DNA from: Selaginella moellendorffii | Lineage: Eukaryota > Streptophyta > Lycopodiopsida > Selaginellales > Selaginellaceae | NCBI RefSeq assembly: GCF_000143415.4 | Contig: NW_003314284.1 | Span: forward strand, 602,693 to 666,692 | DNA length: 64,000 bases | Direction: 5' to 3' | In this document: positions 11,240 to 20,651 of the stretch, piece by piece | How positions within the stretch are numbered: position 1 is the stretch's first letter | Layout: the number at the start of each line of letters is the position of its first letter | Notes under the pieces: generated by a model | Seen by the model: the letters and a program-made list of their open reading frames with translations, nothing else | What the model was told of the DNA's origin: nothing | Database searches by the model: none | Made by a program: the position numbers and the translations under genes

Positions 11240-12910
11240 TTATTTACCAGTTAGTCTCTTTCGAAGAGTGACGCTATAAAACTTTGCTGTTCTAATGCAC
11301 AATATCAAGCTCACAATGGATGCAAACAAGCACACTCCAGCCATGACGAAGAAGGTTGTTCTGTAGCAATGTGGTCCATGGCAAAGGAGTTCATCACCAT
11401 CCAAACTTCCATCGCTTGGTCCAAGCTTACTCTCGCGGTCGTATAAAACTCCTGCCACCCGGACGGACAAAACATAAGTTCCCAGCGCCTTAGCGACGTA
11501 AGTTACGTTTTGGAGCGTCCCATAGAACCTGAGTCCGAAGATCTCCGCTATCATGGTGTAAAGAACCGACCACTGGCCACCGATTGACAGCCCAATCAAA
11601 ACCGAGCTGTAGAAGAGCGCTCCGGGAAGCCCAAGAGCGATTATCAAGCTCCCAAGCGAGAGAAGCAAGAGAACCAGGCACAGGAAGAAGGGCCTTGCGA
11701 CGCCATAGCTGGCGAGGCATATATCCGAGATGAAGCCAACGCCAACGCCACCGATGAAGTCCCAGATGCTAAGGAGGGCGATGAAAGTGTTTGTTCCGGC
11801 CTGGGAGTAGCCAAGGGACGTTCCAATCTGGCCGAAATTGTTGGTCACAGTTAGCACAGCGCCAATGCCACAGGTTGAAGCCACGAAGATGAGAAACATG
11901 TCGATGCTACAGAGCGCCTGGAGGATTGTGAAATCGTCTCCTCGCTTGACGGGCGATCCTTTAATGAAGAAGATCGAAATGTGCGAGGCGATAGCTGGAG
12001 CAGCGGCGTCTGCTTCATGATCCGGAGGATCTACGTCTTGATAATCTATTTGAGGAGTTTCTATCGCTGCGTTTTCCATTAGATCAACATCAACTTCTTC
12101 GCGATGGCGATGCCGGAGGGTTTTGGATTCCTGTCTCAGAACCACAAGAGCTGGGATGGAGAGAATGATCAGCATAATGGAAAAGAAGGCCTTGATGATC
12201 CGAGATTCTAGGCGCACGAAATGCTGGAGGATGATAATAGCCATGAGATATCCAGCCAGGATCAAAGTTACTGACAAGAAGGCGAAGAGCGTTCTCGAGT
12301 CATTGTAGCGGCCGTCGAGTGGGACGGATCGAATGACAAACGCGAATAGAAGGCACAAGAGTGATGGAAACCAGGCCAGCAAGAGAACGAATGAATCGTC
12401 ACTGCGAGAGAAGAAGGCCTGGTAAAGCAGCGTGAACATCGCAACGCTCAATCCCTGCGTACTGTCGAGAAGACTAAGAACCATGCCCTGGTTCTTGGGG
12501 AAATTCTTGGCACAGGCCACAAGAACAGCGGTGGTGGTGAAGGCTGCCGATGCGCCGATCATAAAGAGATAGAAGCACAGTTCCCAGACATGGGGCTGGG
12601 CGATTCTCTGCGTTGTAGCCAGCCATATCGTGAAGTATCCAGCAAAGTTTAGCGCGAATCCAAGGAGGAGCACGACCCAGGGCCCGGTGAGATCATAGAC
12701 GAGGCCGGAGAGAATCCCGACGCTGGTGCCAACGTCCTTAAAGAAGCTTATGGTGTTGATATTCTTTTGGTTGTAGTCGAGGGACAGCTTGAGATGCTGC
12801 GAGAAGAGGCTGAAATTGTTGAGTGATCCTCCGGAGGAGATCATGAGGAAGAAACTTGCCAATGCAACCATCCATCGACTGTTGTAGAGGTGTTTGATCG
12901 TCCCAACCAT
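11240..12910 (-). CDS. Nodulin-like / NFD4-type MFS transporter, copy 1
   Basis: A single-exon gene of 556 residues. The start shows the nodulin-like family pattern (RWMVALASFFLMISSGG, then SQHLKLSLDYNQKNINT, then FKDVGTSVGILSGL). About 12 hydrophobic segments are split by a hydrophilic, acidic loop near residues 265-320 containing HRHREEVDVDL. This is the plant family of NUCLEAR FUSION DEFECTIVE 4 and nodulin-like proteins: major facilitator proteins of plasma or internal membranes whose substrates are mostly unknown. The ATG at 12910 is the first Met and lies next to the shared promoter. It is divergently arranged with the 2OGD gene (561 bp between starts), suggesting co-regulation and perhaps transport of a 2OGD substrate or product. 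That link is inferred. It differs from copy 2 at about 20 residues. Confidence 0.9.
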   Translation of the reverse strand: MVGTIKHLYNSRWMVALASFFLMISSGGSLNNFSLFSQHLKLSLDYNQKNINTISFFKDVGTSVGILSGLVYDLTGPWVVLLLGFALNFAGYFTIWLATTQRIAQPHVWELCFYLFMIGASAAFTTTAVLVACAKNFPKNQGMVLSLLDSTQGLSVAMFTLLYQAFFSRSDDSFVLLLAWFPSLLCLLFAFVIRSVPLDGRYNDSRTLFAFLSVTLILAGYLMAIIILQHFVRLESRIIKAFFSIMLIILSIPALVVLRQESKTLRHRHREEVDVDLMENAAIETPQIDYQDVDPPDHEADAAAPAIASHISIFFIKGSPVKRGDDFTILQALCSIDMFLIFVASTCGIGAVLTVTNNFGQIGTSLGYSQAGTNTFIALLSIWDFIGGVGVGFISDICLASYGVARPFFLCLVLLLLSLGSLIIALGLPGALFYSSVLIGLSIGGQWSVLYTMIAEIFGLRFYGTLQNVTYVAKALGTYVLSVRVAGVLYDRESKLGPSDGSLDGDELLCHGPHCYRTTFFVMAGVCLFASIVSLILCIRTAKFYSVTLRKRLTGK

Positions 12911-13471
12911 GATCCTATGCTAAACTTTAGATTGACATAAGAGTGGAGAGCATATATTTAAAGTATGGATAGAATTCAAATCGAAAGAGAACATATTCAC
13001 TGTCTTTCTTGTCTCAATGACTAGTTTTTCTACCCGGCCCTTCCAGAAAGAAAATGTGTCCAAGCAGCACACAACAAGGACTGAAGACCAGGAGGCCAGG
13101 AGAGGAAGATCTGCAAGATGTAGCTCTAATTTCAAATCTTGACATCTTTGCATCCATCCTCATGCTTGACAATGGATTATCTATTTATGTTATTTCGATA
13201 ATCTCGTGACTGATGGATGTAGAAAATCGAAGCCGCGATGTCGGCTCCCTCCTTCGCTGCTGCTCCCGGCTTCGTCGCTTAGTATCCAGAGTCTCGAAAA
13301 AGAAAAGACGTGTTGTTTCTAAGGAATTGAGGTGATGGCCACGTGGGCTGCCATAGAAAGAAGATCTATCGCGGCCACCAACTTGGACTTTAACATCATG
13401 AAAAATCAACTATATAAACCGACCAATTCTATGCCATCTCGTTCATCTTATTTCCTCCTAAGTTTGTAACT
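12911..13471. promoter_or_regulatory. Bidirectional promoter between transporter and 2OGD, copy 1
   Basis: The 561 bp between the two divergent start codons holds a TATA-like CTATATAAAC about 60 bp before the 2OGD ATG (near 13410-13419) and, on the minus strand, TTTAAATATATGC about 45-55 bp before the transporter ATG (near 12950-12963). A G-box core CACGTG lies at 13340-13345. All three are conserved in the second copy, which supports function, although the duplication is recent. Confidence 0.6.
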
Positions 13472-14696
13472 ATGCCTTCCTTTGTTGCAAATGCCAATCA
13501 GCAGACTGATGTTCTTCCAAAGGGTGTCAAAGCTCTCATGGATAATGGCCTCGTTACCATTCCTGGCCGTTATGTCAAACCTCCCAGCCACCGAGCTGTG
13601 AAGCATTTGATCGTTCCTGGAGTGGAGATCCCTGTGATTGACATGGCTGCATTGGAGAGTGACCGAGAGAAATTTGTTCAAACTTTGTGCAAGGCTTCGA
13701 GTGAATGGGGCATCTTTCAGGTATTTTGATGTGTACCTGCTCAAAAGGATCATTCATAATATGATGTCACATGCAGGTGATCAACCACGGGATTCCTGTT
13801 GCAACCATGCAAGGCATGGTCCATGGAGTGCTTGAGCTCTTTGATCTTCCTATTGAGGAGAAGATGAAGTATTATACGGAGGAGGTGTTTGTGCCCGTGC
13901 GGTACTGCACGAGTATGACACCTTCTCAAGAGACTCATATGGAGTGGCACGATCACTTCCAGCACTACTTTTCAAACAGAGAAAAAGAGCATCCATGGCC
14001 GGAAAAACCAGCCTGCTACAAGTAAATGAGCTTGACTAATCTGGATTTCATGAGATTGCTTGGTTTCTTGGATATTGCAGGAGGCTAGCTTCCAGCTATG
14101 TTTCAAGCGTGAGACATCTGAGTCAGACTCTGATGTCTGCTTTGTCTGAAGGACTCGGGCTGGATTCAAACTGCCTCGCGAAATCGTTTGGAGACTCAGA
14201 GATGATCTTGCGATCAAATTACTATCCGCCGTGCCCAAATCCCGACCTTGCTCTTGGGATGAATGGCCACACCGATAGTGGCGGTTTGACAATCCTGTTT
14301 GAAGATCAAGTTGGCGGACTCCAGGCCAGGAAAGGTGATCTCTGGTACGACTTGAAGCCTATAAAGAATGCATTCATTGTGAACATTGCTGATCAGCTTG
14401 AAGTAAGTGACTTGAATTGATTTTAATCATGGCTTTGTTCGTTTCCATGCCAGATTTTGAGCAATGGAAAATACAAGAGCATTGAGCACCGAGTCCTTGT
14501 CCAGCCTGATCAAACGCGTCTCTCCATCGTGGCATTTTGCAATCCATCACGGGATGCTGTGATAGGACCCCTGCCAGAACTTATTGATGAGCAAAACCCG
14601 CCACTCTACAAGTCAACCTTATACCAAGAGCACATCACAAATGTCTACACAAAATATTTGGATGGCAAGCATTCACAAAAGCTCCAAATAAACTAA
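13472..14696 (+). CDS. 2-oxoglutarate/Fe(II)-dependent dioxygenase (DOXC type), copy 1
   Basis: Four exons (13472-13720, 13777-14021, 14081-14402, 14454-14696) with introns of 56, 59 and 51 nt give a 352-residue protein with consistent phases. An N-terminal DIOX_N-like region has VPGVEIPVIDM and WGIFQVINHGI. The catalytic jelly-roll has YYPPCPNPD, the iron-binding HxD in GHTDSGGLTIL, the distal His in SIEHRVLV, and the 2-oxoglutarate-binding RxS in RLSIVAF. All required residues are present. The family includes hormone and specialised-metabolism oxygenases; the substrate cannot be told from sequence. It shares a promoter with the NFD4-like transporter. It differs from the second copy at about five residues. 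Confidence 0.92.
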
Positions 14697-14871
14697 ACCG
14701 CTCTGGACAACGAGCTGTTACTAAAATAAAATAATACAAATAATAAATCTTCTATTTTATAAGAGAGAACCGTCTCCAAAGATCTCTACAAAGGCAGGAT
14801 GCTCCACAACTCCATTCTTGCTTCCACTCTCTACGTTAGTTCATCTAGTGCTCATGTACGTGGAACTGCAA

Positions 14872-17800
14872 GAATAATTTAAGAGGCGATTTATATAGGT
14901 TCAAATATAAAAGAAAAAAGCCTATGAACAAAAATAAACTTCATTTTCCAATTAATTAAAAGTGATTAAATGTCCTTATTTTTACATAAAGTATTGGCTA
15001 AATGAAAGTCTAAATTCAGAAAGTTACAAGGTTTCAACAAAAATTAAGTCATTTGATAGCCTAGTCATCAATGAGAGCTTCCTTCACAACACAAGCCATT
15101 AAGGACCTCCAAAGCATAGCCATCAATAAGAGCTTCCTTCATAGCACAATTGTCTAGTCGATGGTAGCTGCTTGAATTTGTGATCACATGTCAAATAATG
15201 CACAAGATTTGGTATCAATGAACTATAATTTATATTAAAAACTATATACTGTCTAAGATATAAAAAATTATGTGAAAACCCATATGAAAGGATATATTAG
15301 TGTGCAAGAAAAACAAACCATATATATTTCTAAACATAATGCTGGAATTAACTATACATCAATTAAATGTAACAAACATACCAAATCCAAAAACCACATC
15401 AGCAGCTATTGTGACCTTGGTATGGTGTGCAATTTGTAAAAAACGTAGCTTTGTATATGTAGATTTCTATGGGCACACCATAGGTCAAATCTAATATCCA
15501 TTAGTGGATTTCTCACACCAAAAAATATTCTAGAGTATACTTTATTGTCAGATAAATTTTCAGCAGTACTATAATGCCCATTCTAATGTATTCATTCATG
15601 CCAATAATATGTAGATCAGAACTTCTGTTGCAGGCACTTGGCCTGGGGTATTTGCTCCCTAGCTGTGAATAAGTTGTAGCAAACTCATTGTGTAGGTGGA
15701 ATAGGGTTTGTTCAAATATGCAATGGTATGCAAGAGATGGAAAGTGTTGGTTGTGGTGGTGTTGGTCTTCTAGAGCAAATGTTAAATGTTTTGATCATGA
15801 AAGCTAAAAATCATGAAGGTTGCCACCTAATCAATCTTCTCCTAAGCATGCTACAAGGCTGGATCTTATTCTATGGCTTATTTGATCCTCTTGCTGGCAA
15901 TTCCTTGTTTATGAGTACTACCAAATCAACAACAGGAAGCATTTCAATTTGTATTGATAAAGGCTTTTTCCACTGCTGTTCCACGGGAGTTTACGTGACC
16001 AAGAGGAAGTTGACGAAGGCAGCTGCATGGAGGAAGACAAGATGTTGCCTTGAGAAATCATTATGCAGCTCAACGTTGGCGACAAGAGCCGCCACAAGCA
16101 TTGCCAGGATGATTTTCAGCATTGCCTCCATCTGCAGCAAAGCTAGAAGAGGAGAGATTTCACTCGCAATTGATCGGAAACACCAGGTTGTGTATTGTCC
16201 AGGCACCAGAAACACCATGGTGGAAGTTAGCTTCTAATACAATACATGAGAGCTTAGAATCTTGCTAAGTGACAAAATTTTGCAACTTTCTTGTGCTTTG
16301 CCGGAAGTGAGAGCTGAGAGGTTCGAGCAAGTGAAAGTACACTGAGTGACAATATTCCTAGCAGAAAGCCATCAGGTGTCCAAGCTAGATATCACATGCC
16401 CAAGTCAGGCATATGATTAAAGGATGGCGGGCAGATCCCTGCACAGCTTGGTCATGGTGGGATTGTTCTTGCCAAGGAGGAGCCGAAGGTTCTAGAGTTG
16501 GAAAACCTCCTTGGACTGTCACGAGTTATCTATCGAGCAGCTTGCTGGCCTTCGTGATAACTGAAGCTTGAGGATGATGCTCTTGAGGTCTTGGCAATCG
16601 CCAATCACGCTGTAGATCTTCAGGACCTCTCCAGGAACAGGAAGGATGGATTGTTGAGTGCTTGATCGTGCACTACCAGGCTTAGCTTGTCGCAATCCCT
16701 AACTTGCAATACTTGGCCCTTGGCATCAACAATCCAAGTATTGCTATGGTTCTTGGTGAGTTCTCCTCCCAGCTTGAGGCTGGTCTGATCACTTGTGCAT
16801 GATGCTCTTGAGCTTGCTCACCGCAAGCACCCCAAGCCATTCCTGAGCCATGTGTAACCCACATTCAGAAGTTATGTAGTCATTGATGGACGTGAAAAAA
16901 ATTTACGCATGCAAAGTTACGTTTTTTACAAATTGCACGCCATACCATACATACCTTAAGCACAGCTTGGACATAAAAATTCGTGTAACACTAGAATGCG
17001 GTCGTTCACACGTATGACATGCAAACGAAACAGAAAAGAAAGAGAGAAAGAGTACCTGGTTTGATGTACTGCAAAAGCTTCGGGGTTTATAATCTGGACA
17101 GTGTCGTTGGTGTGTGGGCAGTGAAGGCAAACCACATCACTTTGAAAACCAGACTTTCCACTTTGGTAGCAAACGGAAGAAAAGAGCCTGTTCTTTCACC
17201 CAGCTTGCCCTCGGCAATCTGTGCGAAATCCCGGCCAGGGCACCCGCATTGCGAATCTGCCAATCTTCCCGGCCACTGACTTGACAATCTTGCTGCTGTT
17301 GCCCCGGATTCTGCGAGCCGGGGGAGCTCATATCGACCTTGGTCATCCTTGCTTGCAAATCTCCCACGTACCTACGCTCTGGAATTCCCCCGCATTTTCT
17401 CCCGGATACATCTTAATCGAATAATCTCAGCTTTTGAAACCTCAGAGCCGCGGATCAGGCTTCCAATCTGGTTTCTGGCAATAATCAAGAAGTAAAAAAG
17501 ACCCGGCGAGACACAAATATCTCCATTTATTCTCTCTTTGCTAGAAAGGTGGTATCACCTGAAACAGAGCATTTGCTCCACATTTTTAGGACTTGAGATT
17601 ATTCTTGAAATATTCGGTATTCACGATCGATTGTCATTGCAGCTGGAATCCAATTTCTGTCTCGCCCAGCGGAGATACACCACCAAGGGAACTCGCGAGC
17701 TTCTTGAGCGTTTCCACCCTCACATACATCCAGAGAGCAGTGATGGTCCGCATCAAGCATCCTGGAAGAGGCGATCGAGCGCAAGATCGATCCATCTTAT

Positions 17801-17922
17801 GGATAGAATAAAGTAAAGAATATTCATGATCCGTTGAGGTGCGGAGATTCTCTCTCTCTCACTCGAGGTCCAAGGTTCGATATATGAATTTTCTTGGATT
17901 TTAGGTCAGAGCAAAGCGAGCT
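14872..17922. other. Intergenic region with no supported gene
   Basis: 14.9-15.7 kb is AT-rich. A 169-codon plus-strand frame at 15728-16237 and an overlapping minus-strand frame at 15991-16218 match no family I know. The minus frame contains a Met followed by a hydrophobic run (MLKIILAMLVAALVANVE, near 16130-16075) that could be a signal peptide of a tiny secreted protein, but nothing else supports it. 16.4-16.9 kb has short coding-like patches broken by stops. 17.0-17.9 kb probably holds the 5' flank of the gene at 17923, with an acceptor-like TTTTAG just before it (about 17900). Confidence 0.45.
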
Positions 17923-18153
17923 ATGGCGGTGCCGGCTGGGGGCTTTGTTCCAAATCCTCCCGATCCTGTCAATCCGGATCCGCAGACACTGCGCGAGCAG
18001 TGGCGCTACGCTACCAGGACATACGCCAAGTACTACAGCAATGCTTGGGGCAGCGCGCTGCTAGCAGGGTTCTTCTTCTTCTCCCTCGGCTGGTATATCA
18101 AGGGCGGGAATCCCACCTCCGGTGGATCATCATCGCCGAAGAAGAAGAAGTAG
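17923..18153 (+). CDS. Small single-pass membrane protein, possibly a complex I accessory subunit
   Basis: A 76-residue protein with a Pro-rich N terminus (FVPNPPDPVNPDPQTLREQW), a WRYATRTYAKYYSNAWG segment, one transmembrane helix (about residues 46-60, SALLAGFFFFSLGWYIKG) and a lysine tail. The pattern is strongly coding-like and resembles a conserved plant mitochondrial protein that I associate, without certainty, with the NDUFC1/KFYI-type accessory subunit of NADH dehydrogenase. The assignment is from memory of the pattern. An acceptor-like TTTTAG about 20 bp upstream suggests a 5' UTR intron. Confidence 0.65.
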   Translation: MAVPAGGFVPNPPDPVNPDPQTLREQWRYATRTYAKYYSNAWGSALLAGFFFFSLGWYIKGGNPTSGGSSSPKKKK

Positions 18154-18163
18154 CTGTCCATAC

Positions 18164-18186
18164 ATCGATCGATCGATCGATCGATC
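18164..18186. repeat. (ATCG)n microsatellite
   Basis: About five and a half perfect ATCG units lie just after the stop codon of the small membrane protein, in its 3' UTR. Confidence 0.9.
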
Positions 18187-18923
18187 TTCTACTGTCGATT
18201 GAGAGAGTGTAAGTTTTACTGGGTTCTCTCTTTTAGGTCTTTTGCCGAGTTTCTTTTCCCATTGTAGGTTGTTTCTTGGTTTCCACCACTCGAGAAGAAA
18301 ACAAACCATGTCTCCTGTGATTTAAGAACCAGGTGTCAGGAAAGAAGCGCGCGACGATCGATGCATTGTTTGGAGATAAGAAAACAAGGAACGAATCGAA
18401 GATTCACAGGTTTTTCGAGCACAGCGACTGTGGATCTGACCACCAAAGCTTAAAGCTTTTCCAATTTTCGGGCAGACGTGGAAGAACACCCCAGTGCCGT
18501 GCTCGTGAAAACACGTAGTCACATTCCTCCCATGCGAATGCGAAGAGAGAGAGGTGGCCATTCCGCCCTTTGGGCCGCACGGAATGGGCCAGAGCCGTAC
18601 GACAGTTAGCTGCTTAGCAACAAGAAAAAATAGAAATTAATCCAATCTCCGTTTAGATGATAGAGAGCGCCATTTTTCCAAAACTTTTGCTCTTGTCTCT
18701 GGGCGCCCAGTTTCTAGGGCTTCGAGTGATCGCTTTCCGTGACTGCCGGAGCCGATCGATCGATCGCCGCGCGGATCGCCAGCAAGAAGAGGAAGCAAGA
18801 TCGAGCGCGTCGGATTGTGTCTGTGTTGCTGGATCTTGATCGGGAGCGGATGATCGGCGGTAAATTTGAGGATTCTCTGGAAATTTCTCTCCCTGAGAGC
18901 GCACTGTCACAGATTTCGCAGCG

Positions 18924-19421
18924 ATGCATGGCACAAATCTCCTCAAGAAGGTGCTCAAGCCTCGAAATCTCACGCCGACGCCCGGGCAGAGCTCCAGCAA
19001 GAAGGACAGTGTGCCGTCGAGGAGGAGCTCTTCCGCCGGAGCCACGGATTCCAGCAGTGGCGCGCGATCGCCTGGAGGCAAGCCGACATGCACTTGCTCG
19101 CCGACGACACACGCGGGATCCTTTCGCTGCCGCCTCCACCGCGCCGGGAATGGCCGATCGCATGGCCTGACGCCCTCCGCGATGCCCAAGTCCGACGGCC
19201 CCAAGAAGCCCTTCAAGGGGAGTAGCAGCTACACGATTTCATCGGTGGATATCCATGCGCCACAGTCGAGGCCAGCGGTTCCAAGGCCGGCTCCAGCGGC
19301 GGCGGCGGCCAAGAACAAGCACCGGGGCAAGCCCAGCCGGCTCAGTCGCATGGCCAAGGCCTCGCCAGTCTCAACCACGGAAGAGATCGCTACTGGTATT
19401 GGTGACAAACTAGACGAGTAA
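18924..19421 (+). CDS. Serine-rich plant protein with CTCSPTTHAGSFRCRLHR motif
   Basis: A 165-residue frame, rich in Ser, Pro and Lys, carries CTCSPTTHAGSFRCRLHR at about residues 56-73. This Cys/His signature is typical of a plant serine-rich protein family of unknown function. The C-terminal part is basic (KNKHRGKPSRLSRMAKAS). The end reads GAC GAG TAA GC: either the true stop at 19419-19421 or a donor (GA|GTAAGC) leading to an acceptor at 19494, which would add residues starting KMSGFVDD. I take the simple stop. A long, GC-rich 5' leader (about 18650-18923) precedes it. Confidence 0.75.
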   Translation: MHGTNLLKKVLKPRNLTPTPGQSSSKKDSVPSRRSSSAGATDSSSGARSPGGKPTCTCSPTTHAGSFRCRLHRAGNGRSHGLTPSAMPKSDGPKKPFKGSSSYTISSVDIHAPQSRPAVPRPAPAAAAAKNKHRGKPSRLSRMAKASPVSTTEEIATGIGDKLDE

Positions 19422-19514
19422 GCTCTCTCTTTCCCAGTGATTGGATGCTTTGTTTGGATGCTCTAAACGGTAAACTGTCGCTATTGTGTGGCAGGAAAAT
19501 GTCAGGCTTTGTGG

Positions 19515-20606
19515 ATGATGCCATGGCTGCTGGAAACGGGGGGTTGGTTCGTCCAGGCTGCCAACAACGGTGCCAGAACTCCGAGGGTGTATACTCTTTC
19601 GACTCGGGTACTTCTTCTCTTTTGCTCTTCACGTAGGAGTAGTATAGCGCTTGACTAGGCATGTCCCTGCCTTGATTTTCTCTTTGGTAGTATTGATTTT
19701 TTGTTTGAGGTGTGTTCTAAGGAATGATCAAACAAATTGGCAACAACAATTTTCCATGGGAATCAGGTTTTTTCGCAAACTCTGGGATTCTTGTCAGTAA
19801 ACAAACGTTCTCGGCCTGTGGCAGAGTTGTATCCTTTTCAGAAACACAGGGAGACTGAGAGTCCTCGTAGCGGCAGCCAGTCGCCCAAGCTTACTCCTCG
19901 AGGCAGCGATTTCCAGTGCGATGTGACGGAATTGTACACGCGCTTGTATGCTGCTCAGCAGACCACGGACTTCATAAGCTCAACCGAGGTGGACGCCTTG
20001 TACGATGCAAATCCGAAGATCCACAAAACCAGAGACGCCGCTGCTCTAAGAGATCGAAGTAAGAGCTTTCCCTTTGAATGATTTCTTATAGCCAGATCTT
20101 TTCGCTGCATAGAATTCACTGCCGAGGTGATTGACGACGATTCGATCCCGGCCTTTGATCTGGTCTCGGAGGTCGTAGAGGAAAGCAAGCTCTACGTCGA
20201 GCCACTCCGGATCATCGACTTCAAGCAGGAGTTCTTCCCAAGCTCGACGTGCACGTCGTTCCTCGTGCAGTGGGAGAACCTGTCCGTGAGGGATGCAACC
20301 TGGGAGAGCTCCCACTTCATCAGCGGCTATCCGCAGCTCCTCCAGGACTTCCTCCAGCGCAGGTCGGAGCAAGGCGACAGCGTCGAGTTTTTCCGCGCCA
20401 TGGAAAACGTCAAGAACTTGAAAGGATTCCTGGACGATCGAAAGCAAGAAGATGTCGCAGTAGAAACTCCGGAAGATCATCAGCGAGCCAACGCTCCGGA
20501 GGGAAAAATATCTAAAGAGAATCACGATCAAGACGAGGAGGACGAGGAGAACTTTAGCAGCAGCAGCGACGATGAAGAACAAGACGAAGAAGAAGAAGAA
20601 TTTTAA
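19515..20606 (+). CDS. Small chromodomain-like protein with acidic tail
   Basis: Modelled as three exons (19515-19607, 19767-20058, 20113-20606) with consistent phases giving 292 residues; the last intron is 54 nt, the first a less certain 159 nt. Exon 2 has VTELYTRLYAAQQTTDFIS. Exon 3 has a chromodomain-like strand-and-aromatic pattern, TSFLVQWENLSVRDATWES, which resembles the (F/Y)LVKWK-(G/N)L-xxxx-TWE signature of CHD proteins. The rest of a chromodomain is only partly recognisable. The C-terminal about 45 residues are nearly all Asp, Glu and Ser. No helicase or SET domain is present. A chromatin-reader role is inferred from one motif. The 5' exon is the weakest part of the model. Confidence 0.6.
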
Positions 20607-20651
20607 ACGAAGTATATTCGAGTAAATATTCACCCTCCCGCCCTAAGGAAT

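Larger units (their letters stand above)
11215..14871 (+). repeat. Segmental duplication, copy 1 (inverted relative to 41480-45095)
   Basis: The whole block of transporter gene, shared promoter, 2OGD gene and about 170 bp of 2OGD 3' flank recurs in reverse orientation at 41480-45095. By eye the coding parts are 96-99% identical in protein. Introns and the promoter are collinear with small indels; the promoter is about 35 bp shorter in copy 2. Similarity stops near 11215 and 14871. Confidence 0.9.

Noticed and set aside
15728-16237. 169-codon frame as a gene
   Set aside because: No domain, mixed composition and a competing minus frame; left as unsupported.
16430-16870. Leucine-rich gene fragment
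   Set aside because: Short coding-like patches only, with stops; no repeat period could be established.
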